This document shows positions 1-6,275 of a DNA stretch of 6,585 nt, piece after piece (the stretch's first letter is position 1; each line of letters starts with the position of its first letter). The notes beneath the pieces were generated by a model. It was not told the origin of the DNA. It worked only from the letters and a program-made list of their open reading frames with translations, and ran no database searches. The stretch covers positions 1 to 6,585 of the forward strand of contig JAEELC010000082.1 of assembly GCA_016288675.1 (NCBI GenBank), read 5' to 3'. The translations under genes were made by a program, and so were the position numbers. This DNA comes from Acholeplasmatales bacterium (GTDB lineage: Bacteria > Bacillota_I > Bacilli_A > Acholeplasmatales > Anaeroplasmataceae).

Positions 1-395
1 GCATATAATGTTTGATTTGCGCTTAATCCAGCTTCAAAATCAAATTTATTTGTTAGTGCTTCATCACTATACCAACCTTCAAATGTATAAACTGTTCTGT
101 GGTCTAAAGCTGTTTCTGTTTCTTTTGTTGGATCTTCTGGCTTTGTTACATGACCGCCTTTAACAACTTCAGATTTTAGAACCTCTTTGCCATTAGCAAT
201 AAAGGTAACATTTACTTTTTCTTCCTTTACATCTGGTGTTGGATTCTTACCATTATTACCTGATGGATCAACATTATCAATGATTTCAGCCTTTGAATCC
301 TTATCACAAGATGCAAGGCCTGTACTTGCAGCAACTGCAGTTAATGCTAAACCAAGTGCAGCAAACTTTTTAAACTTTCTTTTTTCTTTTTTCAT
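1..395 (-). CDS. Surface lipoprotein with InlB B-type (Listeria-Bacteroides) repeat, 3' end cut by window edge
   Basis: The first 131 codons are visible; the rest lies beyond position 1. The N-terminus is a lipoprotein signal peptide: a basic stretch (MKKEKRKFKK, residues 1-10), a hydrophobic core (about 11-28) and a lipobox LASC, with C30 as the predicted lipidated residue after signal peptidase II cleavage. A hydrophilic Gly/Asn/Pro-rich linker follows (about 31-60). From about residue 61 the protein resembles an InlB B-repeat/Flg_new domain: a beta-rich start, a GG turn at 80-81, and the hallmark GWYSDEALTNKFDF at 107-120 followed by QTLYA. In this family such repeats are extracellular and occur in surface proteins; the exact role of this one is unknown. 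The ATG at 395-393 is preceded by AAGGAG (413-408) at a rather long spacing of 12 nt. It has its own promoter and an unusual leader hairpin upstream. Another domain, or more repeats, may lie past the edge. Confidence 0.85.
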   Translation of the reverse strand, partial: MKKEKRKFKKFAALGLALTAVAASTGLASCDKDSKAEIIDNVDPSGNNGKNPTPDVKEEKVNVTFIANGKEVLKSEVVKGGHVTKPEDPTKETETALDHRTVYTFEGWYSDEALTNKFDFEAGLSANQTLY

Positions 396-413
396 TTCTT
401 TTTTCTTCTCCTT

Positions 414-478
414 AAAAACAAAAAAAAGGAAGTTGGAACAAGTATGATAATCAACTATGTACCAACCTCTTCCTTTTT
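414..478 (-). terminator. Terminator-like hairpin in the lipoprotein leader (possible attenuator or small-RNA terminator)
   Basis: On the minus strand AAAAAGGAA (478-470) and GTTGG (466-462) pair with CCAAC (436-432) and TTCCTTTTT (431-423), giving 14 pairs with a 3-nt bulge and a loop of about 25 nt. The 3' arm runs into eight T, one G and five more T (427-414). This is the form of an intrinsic terminator, yet it lies between the lipoprotein promoter (488-516) and its Shine-Dalgarno sequence (413-408). The lipoprotein mRNA must therefore read through it. It may be a transcription attenuator, or it may end a short RNA of about 65 nt. The stem is also followed by T5 on the plus strand, so weak bidirectional function is possible. 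Confidence 0.6.
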
Positions 479-487
479 ATAACTATT

Positions 488-516
488 ATTATATGTCTTT
501 AAGAAAACGTTTTCAA
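488..516 (-). promoter_or_regulatory. Sigma-A-type promoter of the lipoprotein gene
   Basis: On the minus strand there is a -35 box TTGAAA (516-511), a 17-nt spacer and a perfect -10 box TATAAT (493-488). Transcription would start near 480-482, at the base of the leader hairpin, giving a 5' UTR of about 85 nt. Box quality and spacing are close to the vegetative consensus. Confidence 0.75.
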
Positions 517-564
517 TATCCTTTGTGAATTTTTTTTAAAAAGTGTAAGATATAATCAAATAAT

Positions 565-609
565 AAAAAAGAAAAAAATGTCACATATCTAGAAAACTAA
601 ATATGTGAC
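565..609 (-). terminator. Intrinsic terminator of the nadDE-recD2-reductase operon
   Basis: A perfect 9-bp stem, GTCACATAT (609-601) with ATATGTGAC (588-580), encloses a 12-nt loop. On the minus strand it is followed by A, seven T, C and six T (579-565). It begins 11 nt after the reductase stop codon and would end the operon transcript before the lipoprotein promoter. The plus-strand flank has no comparable T run, so the element acts on minus-strand transcripts. Confidence 0.85.
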
Positions 610-619
610 TAATAAAATT

Positions 620-1444
620 TTAACTTCTTAAAGGTCTACGAGAACCTATTGTAAGCGTAGATAAATAATCTATATCTCCTTGATCGATTTTAAAATCTAC
701 ATCAAGATTTGCGATAATACGCTCTTCATGAACTGATTTAGGAAGTGGTAATGTATTACGTTCAATACAATATCTAATGCAAATTTGAGCTTTAGATTTA
801 TTATATTTTTTTGCAACATTATCTAATTCACTTGCGTTTAATATTTCCCCAGTACCTAATGGCGAATACGCTTCGACCAAAATATTATTATCTTGGCAAT
901 ATTTTGTAACTTCTTCTTGAGTATTTCCAATAAAAAATCTAATTTGATTAACAGAAGGAACTACTCCAGTTGCATCAACAATATTTTTAATATTTGATGG
1001 TCTAAAATTAGAAACTCCGATGCTTCTAACTTTACCTTCTTTTTTAAGATCAATGAAAGCCTTCCAAACTTCAATATTTTCTTTTTCACAATCTTTACCA
1101 ACCTCACTCCATGGCCAAGGTGCGTGAATTAAATATAAATCAATATAATCAAGACCTAAATTTGCTAATGACTCATTAGCGTATTTAATAGCCTCATCAT
1201 AACTTTTATACTGAGCTGGAAGCTTAGTAGTTACAAATATTTCTTCTCTTGGAATTAAAGAATCTTTAATTGCTTTACCTACTGCATCTTCATTTTGATA
1301 AGCTAAAGCTGTATCAATTAGTCTATATCCATTTTTTAAAGCGCTTAAAGTTGCATTATATGCATCTTCCTTAGAACTTTGCCAAGTACCTAAACCAATT
1401 CCTGGAATCTCTACTCCATCATTTAATTTAAAACTTTTAATCAT
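620..1444 (-). CDS. Aldo/keto reductase family oxidoreductase
   Basis: A complete 274-residue protein of normal length for an aldo/keto reductase, a single-domain TIM barrel that reduces aldehydes or ketones with NAD(P)H in the cytoplasm. The catalytic tetrad is intact: D44 and Y49 in LIDTALAYQNE (the family signature), K74 in VTTKLP, and H107 in LYLIHAPWP. Other family landmarks are GLGTWQ (17-22), the strand VRSIGVSNF (139-147), NQIRF (166-170), YSPLG (193-197) and PLPKSVHEERI (233-243), the cofactor-binding loop that usually selects NADPH. The overall pattern resembles bacterial 2,5-diketogluconate/methylglyoxal-reductase-like members, but the substrate cannot be read from sequence. It is the last gene of the operon, 4 nt after the recD2 stop. 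Its Shine-Dalgarno AAGGAG (1457-1452, 7 nt before ATG) lies within the final codons of recD2, which suggests translational coupling. A strong terminator follows. Confidence 0.93.
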   Translation of the reverse strand: MIKSFKLNDGVEIPGIGLGTWQSSKEDAYNATLSALKNGYRLIDTALAYQNEDAVGKAIKDSLIPREEIFVTTKLPAQYKSYDEAIKYANESLANLGLDYIDLYLIHAPWPWSEVGKDCEKENIEVWKAFIDLKKEGKVRSIGVSNFRPSNIKNIVDATGVVPSVNQIRFFIGNTQEEVTKYCQDNNILVEAYSPLGTGEILNASELDNVAKKYNKSKAQICIRYCIERNTLPLPKSVHEERIIANLDVDFKIDQGDIDYLSTLTIGSRRPLRS

Positions 1445-1448
1445 TTTT

Positions 1449-3746
1449 TTACTCCTTATCTAAGAAATCATATGGTGTCAATGAATCCATATTTGTTTCA
1501 CCAATAAAGCTAAATGCTGAAACAGGATCATCAATTCTAATAATTTCTTTTTCTTTCTTATTCTCAACACTTGCAAGTAAGCTTGGATTAAGCATACGAG
1601 CTAAGCTAGTTAAACGCACATCATCTTCTTTATATAAAGAATCAGTTAAAGTATTAATATCACCGATTAAAATAACTTTTTCCTTTGCACGAGTAACAGC
1701 TGTATATAATAGTTTTTTCTTAAGCATTATTCTTGAAGCACGTGAAATAGGAATTATTACATTCTTATATTCACTACCTTGGCTTTTATGAATAGATATT
1801 GCGTATCCTAATGTTAAATCAGACAAATTACGAGAACTATATTTAACAAGCCTTGAATCAAAATCTATATATAAATTTGTTTCATCATCAGTCTTATTAA
1901 TAGCCTTAATAACACCAGTATCACCATTCATTATTTCAAGCTTAGGGTCATTTGCTGTTTGAAGAACCTTATCAAAAACCTTATAAACCTGCTCTCCTGA
2001 TTTAATAATATCATTATTTGAATTAAAAGTGTTTTGAATTGCTTTATTAAGTTCATCTATACCAGATAAACCAGAATACATAGGAGCTAATATTTGCATA
2101 TCATTATAAAAATCTGCACCAGTTTCTTTAAAACGAGCTAATATTTTTAAAATAAGAGGCATTATTTGAGCTTCATTTACATTATAAAAAAACACTTCTT
2201 TTTTATCATTAAAAATATTGAAATCAATATTCTTGTTATTAATCATTTGAGCTAATTTAATTATATTAGAATCACTAGCTTGTCTCATAATTTCAGATAA
2301 ATAACTAACCTTAATCTTTTGAGAAGTAATTAAATCACTTAATACATTACCAGGTCCAACTGAAGGTAATTGATTAACATCACCAACAAATATTAATCTA
2401 GTACTATTATTAAGAGCATCTAGTAAATGACTCATTAAATCAATATCAATCATACTAGATTCATCAATAATCACAAAGCTAGCATCAAGCCTATCAGACT
2501 TACCCTTAGCAAAATGTCCAGTTTCGTCATATCCTAAGGCTTTATGAATAGTAGATGCGGCAATTGTTGTTTGTGCACTCATTCTTTTGGCAGCTTTACC
2601 AGTAGGAGCTAGTAACAATAGCGAACGAGTGAAAGAATCATTATGCAAATCTTCATCCTTCAAGGCTGCAAGTACTTGCAAGATACAACGTAAAATAGTT
2701 GTTTTACCAGTACCTGGTCCTCCAGTTATTATTGATATTTTTTCTTTTAAAGATAATTTAACAGCAGATTTTTGTTCGCGTGTCAAATTAAAATTATCTT
2801 CTTCAAATCTAGAAATAAATGAATCTATTTTAGATTCATCAAATGAACTTACCTTAGTATTTAATAAATCATTAATACGATTACATACATTAAATTCAGC
2901 ATCATATAAATGACGAGGATAAATTCTATTTTCAATAATTACTATTTTATTATTTGTAACAAGATTTTTTAAATTATTATTAATAATATCATTATCAAAT
3001 CTAATTGATGAATGACTATTTAATAATTCAATAGTTTCTTCAATAAGCCGTGTATCAGTTAAAAATGTATAACCATTACTTTGACAAGCAATATTTAAAG
3101 TATATAATATAGCTTCATTTATACGAATATTACTATCTTCTTTAATACCTATAGAATGAGCTAATTTATCACTTTTTAAAAAGCTAAAATTAGCTACATC
3201 ATATATTAATATATATGGATTTTCTTCTATTTTTGCAATAGTATCTTCTTCATATTTAGAATAAATCTTATTAGCAGCAGCTACAGATAAGCCATAACTA
3301 TAAAGCTTAATAAAGATATTTTCTGTTAATACATTTTTAATTATATTATCATAAATATCTTGAGCCTTTTTAGCACTGATACCTTTAACTGTTTCTAAAA
3401 TGTGATAATCTTTCTTTATCAAATCTAAAGCGTTTAGGCCTAAAGCTTCTACAATTAAAGTAGCACTTTTTTCACCAATACCTTTAAAGCGTGGTCCTGA
3501 TAAATATAAAATTAACCCTTCAGGTGTTTCATGTTTAAGGGAAACATATGAATGAGCTTCAAATTGAAATCCATATTTAGGATGAATTTTTGATTCACCA
3601 TCAAATTCATAATATCCTTCTAGTTCTATTGAAGCGAAATATCCTGAAACAGTTAAATTATCTTTTTCACATTTTACTGCAAGTATCTTAAAAAGATTAT
3701 CTTCATTTTCGAAGATAATCTGTTTTACTACACCTTTTATTTTCAT
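1449..3746 (-). CDS. recD2: RecD2-type ATP-dependent DNA helicase (SF1B)
   Basis: A complete 765-residue RecD2/YrrC-like 5'-3' DNA helicase, a DNA-repair enzyme found in bacteria that use it without RecBC. Length and layout match the family. An N-terminal OB-like region (about 1-70, typical start GVVKQIIFENEDNLFKIL) is followed by a helix-hairpin-helix region (about 80-190, with FKGIGEKSA and VKGISAKKA). The helicase core has LTREQKSAV (321-329), Walker A GGPGTGKTT (342-350), motif Ia LAPTGKAAKRM (379-389), STIHKALG (398-405), Walker B VIIDESSMID (425-434), motif III GDVNQLPSVGPG (455-466), SEIMRQ (484-489), NGDTG (607-611), the SH3-region motif YAISIHKSQGSEY (648-660) and motif VI YTAVTRAKEK (681-690). 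The long N-terminus distinguishes it from RecBCD RecD. The ATG lies 2 nt after the nadDE stop and has no recognisable Shine-Dalgarno sequence, so it probably depends on reinitiation by ribosomes finishing nadDE. A terminator-like hairpin lies in its first codons. Confidence 0.95.
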   Translation of the reverse strand: MKIKGVVKQIIFENEDNLFKILAVKCEKDNLTVSGYFASIELEGYYEFDGESKIHPKYGFQFEAHSYVSLKHETPEGLILYLSGPRFKGIGEKSATLIVEALGLNALDLIKKDYHILETVKGISAKKAQDIYDNIIKNVLTENIFIKLYSYGLSVAAANKIYSKYEEDTIAKIEENPYILIYDVANFSFLKSDKLAHSIGIKEDSNIRINEAILYTLNIACQSNGYTFLTDTRLIEETIELLNSHSSIRFDNDIINNNLKNLVTNNKIVIIENRIYPRHLYDAEFNVCNRINDLLNTKVSSFDESKIDSFISRFEEDNFNLTREQKSAVKLSLKEKISIITGGPGTGKTTILRCILQVLAALKDEDLHNDSFTRSLLLLAPTGKAAKRMSAQTTIAASTIHKALGYDETGHFAKGKSDRLDASFVIIDESSMIDIDLMSHLLDALNNSTRLIFVGDVNQLPSVGPGNVLSDLITSQKIKVSYLSEIMRQASDSNIIKLAQMINNKNIDFNIFNDKKEVFFYNVNEAQIMPLILKILARFKETGADFYNDMQILAPMYSGLSGIDELNKAIQNTFNSNNDIIKSGEQVYKVFDKVLQTANDPKLEIMNGDTGVIKAINKTDDETNLYIDFDSRLVKYSSRNLSDLTLGYAISIHKSQGSEYKNVIIPISRASRIMLKKKLLYTAVTRAKEKVILIGDINTLTDSLYKEDDVRLTSLARMLNPSLLASVENKKEKEIIRIDDPVSAFSFIGETNMDSLTPYDFLDKE
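3690..3721 (-). other. Terminator-like inverted repeat inside the start of recD2
   Basis: An 11-bp perfect inverted repeat, AGATTATCTTC (3721-3711) and GAAGATAATCT (3704-3694), has a 6-nt loop and is followed by five T on the minus strand (3694-3690, the first being the last base of the stem). It starts 25 nt inside recD2 (codons of about residues 9-19). The stem has only three G-C pairs, so it would be a weak terminator or pause site; it might lower recD2 and reductase output relative to nadDE. The pairing is certain from sequence; the function is speculative. Confidence 0.35.
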
Positions 3747-3748
3747 AA

Positions 3749-6166
3749 TTAATGGCGTGAAATATCACTAGGCATTCTAAAATCAGAACGAGGTGATAAT
3801 GAAATGTCTAATACCTTAGGACCATCAGGTAAAGCTTGACGTTTAAATTGTTGTGTGAAGAATCTTCTAAAGAAGTTAGAAACATTCTTTTCAATATCTT
3901 CTTCTGTTAAATTAAATGTTTTCTTAAGTAAGAATTTGATACGTTCTTTGTCGTCACCACAGCTTAAGAAACGATTTAATATATAATCATTAATTTCATA
4001 TTTACCAATTGAATCCTCAGTAGATTGTCCTTTATTAGATAATTCTGGAGAAATAGGTGTATCTATAATATCATTTAAGATATCAGCAAGCTCTTTATAT
4101 TTATAAACACCATAATACTTAGTTAAGAAACGAACTAAAGTCTTAGGAACACCAGCATTAATACCATACATACTCATTTGGTCTCCATTATATGTACACC
4201 AACCAAGTGCAAGTTCACTCATATCACCTGTACCTAATACTAGTCCATTAGTCTTATTAGCAATATTCATTAATAATAATGTTCTAATACGAGCTTGAGT
4301 ATTTTCATATGTTACATCATGATTATCTTTATCTTGTTCAATTGCATCAAATACAGATAAAGAAATATTTTCAATAGGAATTTCTTTAACAGTAACTCCT
4401 AATCCTTTCATAAGCTCATTAGCATTTGTATGTGTTCTATCGCTAGTCGCGAAGCTTGGCATAGTTACCGCAATAATATCCTTAGGATTCTTGTTAAGTT
4501 TTTTAAATGTTTGACAAGCAACAAGTAAAGCTAATGTAGAATCAAGACCTCCTGATACACCAATAACTAAAGTCTTAGCTCTTGTATGTAAAATACGCTT
4601 ATAAAGTCCATATTCTTGGATTTGACTAATCTTTTCAAAAGCTTCAAATACATCATTTTTAGGAACAAAAGGAGTATCATCTAAAGCTTCATCAAATTCA
4701 TAATCTTTTGATTCTTCAAGTTCAAATTGAACCTCTTGAGCTTTATAATTTAATTTAAAATCATCATGAAGATTAGTATTCATTCTTCTCTTAAATTTAA
4801 TTTCACCTAAATCAATATCACCATATACAATTTCTGAATCAACTGAGAAATTACATGTTTCTTTAACTAGATTACCTAAGCTAGCAATGATATTATGACC
4901 TGAATATACAGTTTCACTTGTAGATTCAAGAGCACCTGCTGATGCATAAACATATGCACCACAATTTCTTCTTGAATTTTCAAGTACAGTATTTCTTCTA
5001 ATCTTATCCTTACCATAAGTTTCATTTGAAGCACTTAGGTTAAGAATTACATTAGCACCATATTGAGCCATAATATTACTTGGAGTAACACTAGCCCACA
5101 TATCTTCACAAATTTCAACACCAATATTTAAACCATGCTTTTCATCTCTAAAAATAATATTACCAAAAGGAATCTTAAAGCCATTAAAATATACTTCATT
5201 CATTTCATTATTTAAGCTTGATTTGAAGAAACGCTTTTCATAATATTCTTTATTATTAGGCAAGCTTCTCTTAGGTACAATACCTAAAATTCTATTTTCC
5301 TTAATAACAAATGCTACATTATATAATGAACCATTAATTGCAAGAGGTGCACCTAATGTAACAAGGCCTTTAAATGTATTATTATGCAAGAAATAATCAA
5401 TCGCTTTATTAGATTCTTCTAGTAATTCTTTTTGGAAGAATAAATCATTACATGTATAACCTGTTACACAAAGTTCAGGTAATACTGCAACGCTAGCTTT
5501 ACAGTTATCTAATGTATTTAAAATTTCTTTAATATTAAAATCAGGATTACCTACCTCTAAGCGAGGTGTAATTGCACAAACCTTTAAAAAATCATGATTA
5601 AACATATTTATTCTCCTTTGATATAAAGAATTTTCTTTTATATAGTTATATACCTTTTTATTTAAAAGATTAGAATATTGATCAATATCACTTCTTATCT
5701 TAGAACTTGATATATCAATATCTAGCTCTAAGGGATGAAATTTATCTTTAAATTCACTATATTTTTTATTAATAACCTCATTTAAGTTATATCCTTTTCT
5801 AGTAAAGACTATAACATTAAATTTAGATAATAATGTTTTATAATTAATCCAACGATATAATTCTTCTACATTATCAGCACCCATACAAAAATATAAATCA
5901 TCATATTCTTTAGATAAATCTAATAAAGTACTTAATGTACCTTTATATTCATGTGTATTTTCATAATCACTAATAATAAGATCTGGGAAAGCTAATTTTA
6001 ACATATTAAATCTATCATTAAAATTATTTAAAGCTTTCCATGTATAAGAATTACCAGTAGGCATTATTATGATATTAAGAGGATTAAATTTTTTCTTTAA
6101 GGCTTTTATAATCTCTTCATGAGCAAGAGTTACTGGGTTAAATGAACCACCGAACATAATATTCAT
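3749..6166 (-). CDS. nadD/nadE: NadD-NadE fusion: nicotinate-mononucleotide adenylyltransferase / glutamine-dependent NAD synthetase
   Basis: This 805-residue protein joins the last two enzymes of NAD synthesis. NadD (1-182) makes deamido-NAD from NaMN and ATP; it shows GGSFNPVTLAH (6-16, with T13 and H16 in place of the usual HxGH), MGADN (95-99) and ISSSKIR (152-158), and ends in a typical YIKENSLY. Linker QRRIN (183-187) follows. NadE starts at M188, where stand-alone enzymes start. Its nitrilase-type glutaminase domain (about 192-480) has the triad E231 (LPELCVTGY), K299 (VPKRSLP) and C353 (EICEDMW). Its synthetase domain (about 505-805) has the pyrophosphatase loop SGGLDS (538-543), LGTGDMSELALGW (644-656), SPELSNKGQSTEDSIG (706-721) and the C-terminal DGPKV...LSPRSDFRMPSD. 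All key residues are present, so both halves look active. The start is fixed by GGAGG (6178-6174), 7 nt before the ATG. An internal ribosome binding site precedes M188. The gene leads the operon with recD2. Confidence 0.93.
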   Translation of the reverse strand: MNIMFGGSFNPVTLAHEEIIKALKKKFNPLNIIIMPTGNSYTWKALNNFNDRFNMLKLAFPDLIISDYENTHEYKGTLSTLLDLSKEYDDLYFCMGADNVEELYRWINYKTLLSKFNVIVFTRKGYNLNEVINKKYSEFKDKFHPLELDIDISSSKIRSDIDQYSNLLNKKVYNYIKENSLYQRRINMFNHDFLKVCAITPRLEVGNPDFNIKEILNTLDNCKASVAVLPELCVTGYTCNDLFFQKELLEESNKAIDYFLHNNTFKGLVTLGAPLAINGSLYNVAFVIKENRILGIVPKRSLPNNKEYYEKRFFKSSLNNEMNEVYFNGFKIPFGNIIFRDEKHGLNIGVEICEDMWASVTPSNIMAQYGANVILNLSASNETYGKDKIRRNTVLENSRRNCGAYVYASAGALESTSETVYSGHNIIASLGNLVKETCNFSVDSEIVYGDIDLGEIKFKRRMNTNLHDDFKLNYKAQEVQFELEESKDYEFDEALDDTPFVPKNDVFEAFEKISQIQEYGLYKRILHTRAKTLVIGVSGGLDSTLALLVACQTFKKLNKNPKDIIAVTMPSFATSDRTHTNANELMKGLGVTVKEIPIENISLSVFDAIEQDKDNHDVTYENTQARIRTLLLMNIANKTNGLVLGTGDMSELALGWCTYNGDQMSMYGINAGVPKTLVRFLTKYYGVYKYKELADILNDIIDTPISPELSNKGQSTEDSIGKYEINDYILNRFLSCGDDKERIKFLLKKTFNLTEEDIEKNVSNFFRRFFTQQFKRQALPDGPKVLDISLSPRSDFRMPSDISRH
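5603..5619 (-). promoter_or_regulatory. Internal ribosome binding site and start codon for free NadE
   Basis: Within the fusion ORF, AAAGGAGA (5619-5612) is followed by AATAAAT-type spacing and ATG (5605-5603), which encodes M188. AGGAG to ATG spacing is about 7 nt, as good as any site in the window. Initiation here would give a 618-residue NadE (3749-5605) beginning MFNHDFLKV, a normal NadE N-terminus. The site is read in frame as linker codons Gln-Arg-Arg-Ile-Asn. The preceding codon CAA (5620-5618) would be the nadD stop TAA if its first base were T. Confidence 0.75.
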
Positions 6167-6187
6167 AAAATCGCCTCCATTACTATT

Positions 6188-6216
6188 ATTTTAACATATT
6201 TTTATATTTATATAAA
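6188..6216 (-). promoter_or_regulatory. Probable promoter of the nadDE-recD2-reductase operon
   Basis: On the minus strand an extended -10 element, TG-T-TAAAAT (6196-6188), lies 17 nt from a weak -35 match TTTATA (6216-6211; four of six consensus positions). It sits between the upstream terminator and the nadD ribosome binding site (GGAGG, 6178-6174), which is where the operon promoter must be if the terminator works. The region is extremely AT-rich, so other -10-like hexamers exist and the exact boxes are uncertain. Confidence 0.5.
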
Positions 6217-6218
6217 TC

Positions 6219-6248
6219 TCTTTTAAGCCTTTAGAAGGCTATAAAAGA
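6219..6248 (-). repeat. Imperfect inverted repeat just upstream of the operon promoter
   Basis: TCTTTTA-bulge-AGCCTT and AAGGCTTAAAAGA on the minus strand form 13 pairs around a 3-nt centre, with a single bulged base (6241). It ends 2 nt before the proposed -35 box and starts after the T run of the upstream terminator. Neither strand has a U-tract after the stem, so it does not look like a second terminator. It could be an operator or activator site for the NAD operon; I do not recognise it as the site of a named regulator. Confidence 0.4.
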
Positions 6249-6252
6249 ATAC

Positions 6253-6274
6253 AAAAAAGAGGCTAATGCCTCTT
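6253..6274 (-). terminator. Intrinsic terminator of the MFS transporter gene
   Basis: A perfect 7-bp stem, AAGAGGC (6274-6268) and GCCTCTT (6263-6257), with a 4-nt loop is followed by a T run (6258-6253) on the minus strand. It begins 1 nt after the transporter stop codon and separates that gene from the nadDE operon. Confidence 0.85.
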
Positions 6275-6275
6275 A

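Noticed and set aside
187..447. Plus-strand ORF of 86 codons
   Set aside because: It lies antisense to the clear lipoprotein signal peptide and leader, has no ribosome binding site or family match, and its Phe/Ser-rich product is what reverse-reading Lys-rich codons gives.
396..619. Small gene, tRNA or CRISPR element in the intergenic gap
   Set aside because: No repeat array, cloverleaf or credible short ORF is seen; the gap is explained by a promoter, a leader hairpin and an operon terminator.
2819..2839. 9-bp perfect inverted repeat with 3-nt loop inside recD2
   Set aside because: AT-rich, internal to coding sequence, with no T run or nearby gene boundary; such repeats are expected by chance at this base composition.
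2587..2913. Plus-strand ORF of 108 codons
   Set aside because: It is entirely antisense to the Walker A region of recD2, with no recognisable motif or start signal.
1449..3746. Naming the helicase RecD of RecBCD
   Set aside because: The long N-terminal OB/helix-hairpin-helix region and 765-residue length fit RecD2; no recB or recC is present in the window.
5618..5620. Variant genetic code, with TAA/CAA relations suggesting stop reassignment to Gln
   Set aside because: The codon as given is an ordinary CAA, and TAA ends all four complete 3' ends in the window, so nothing requires reassignment.
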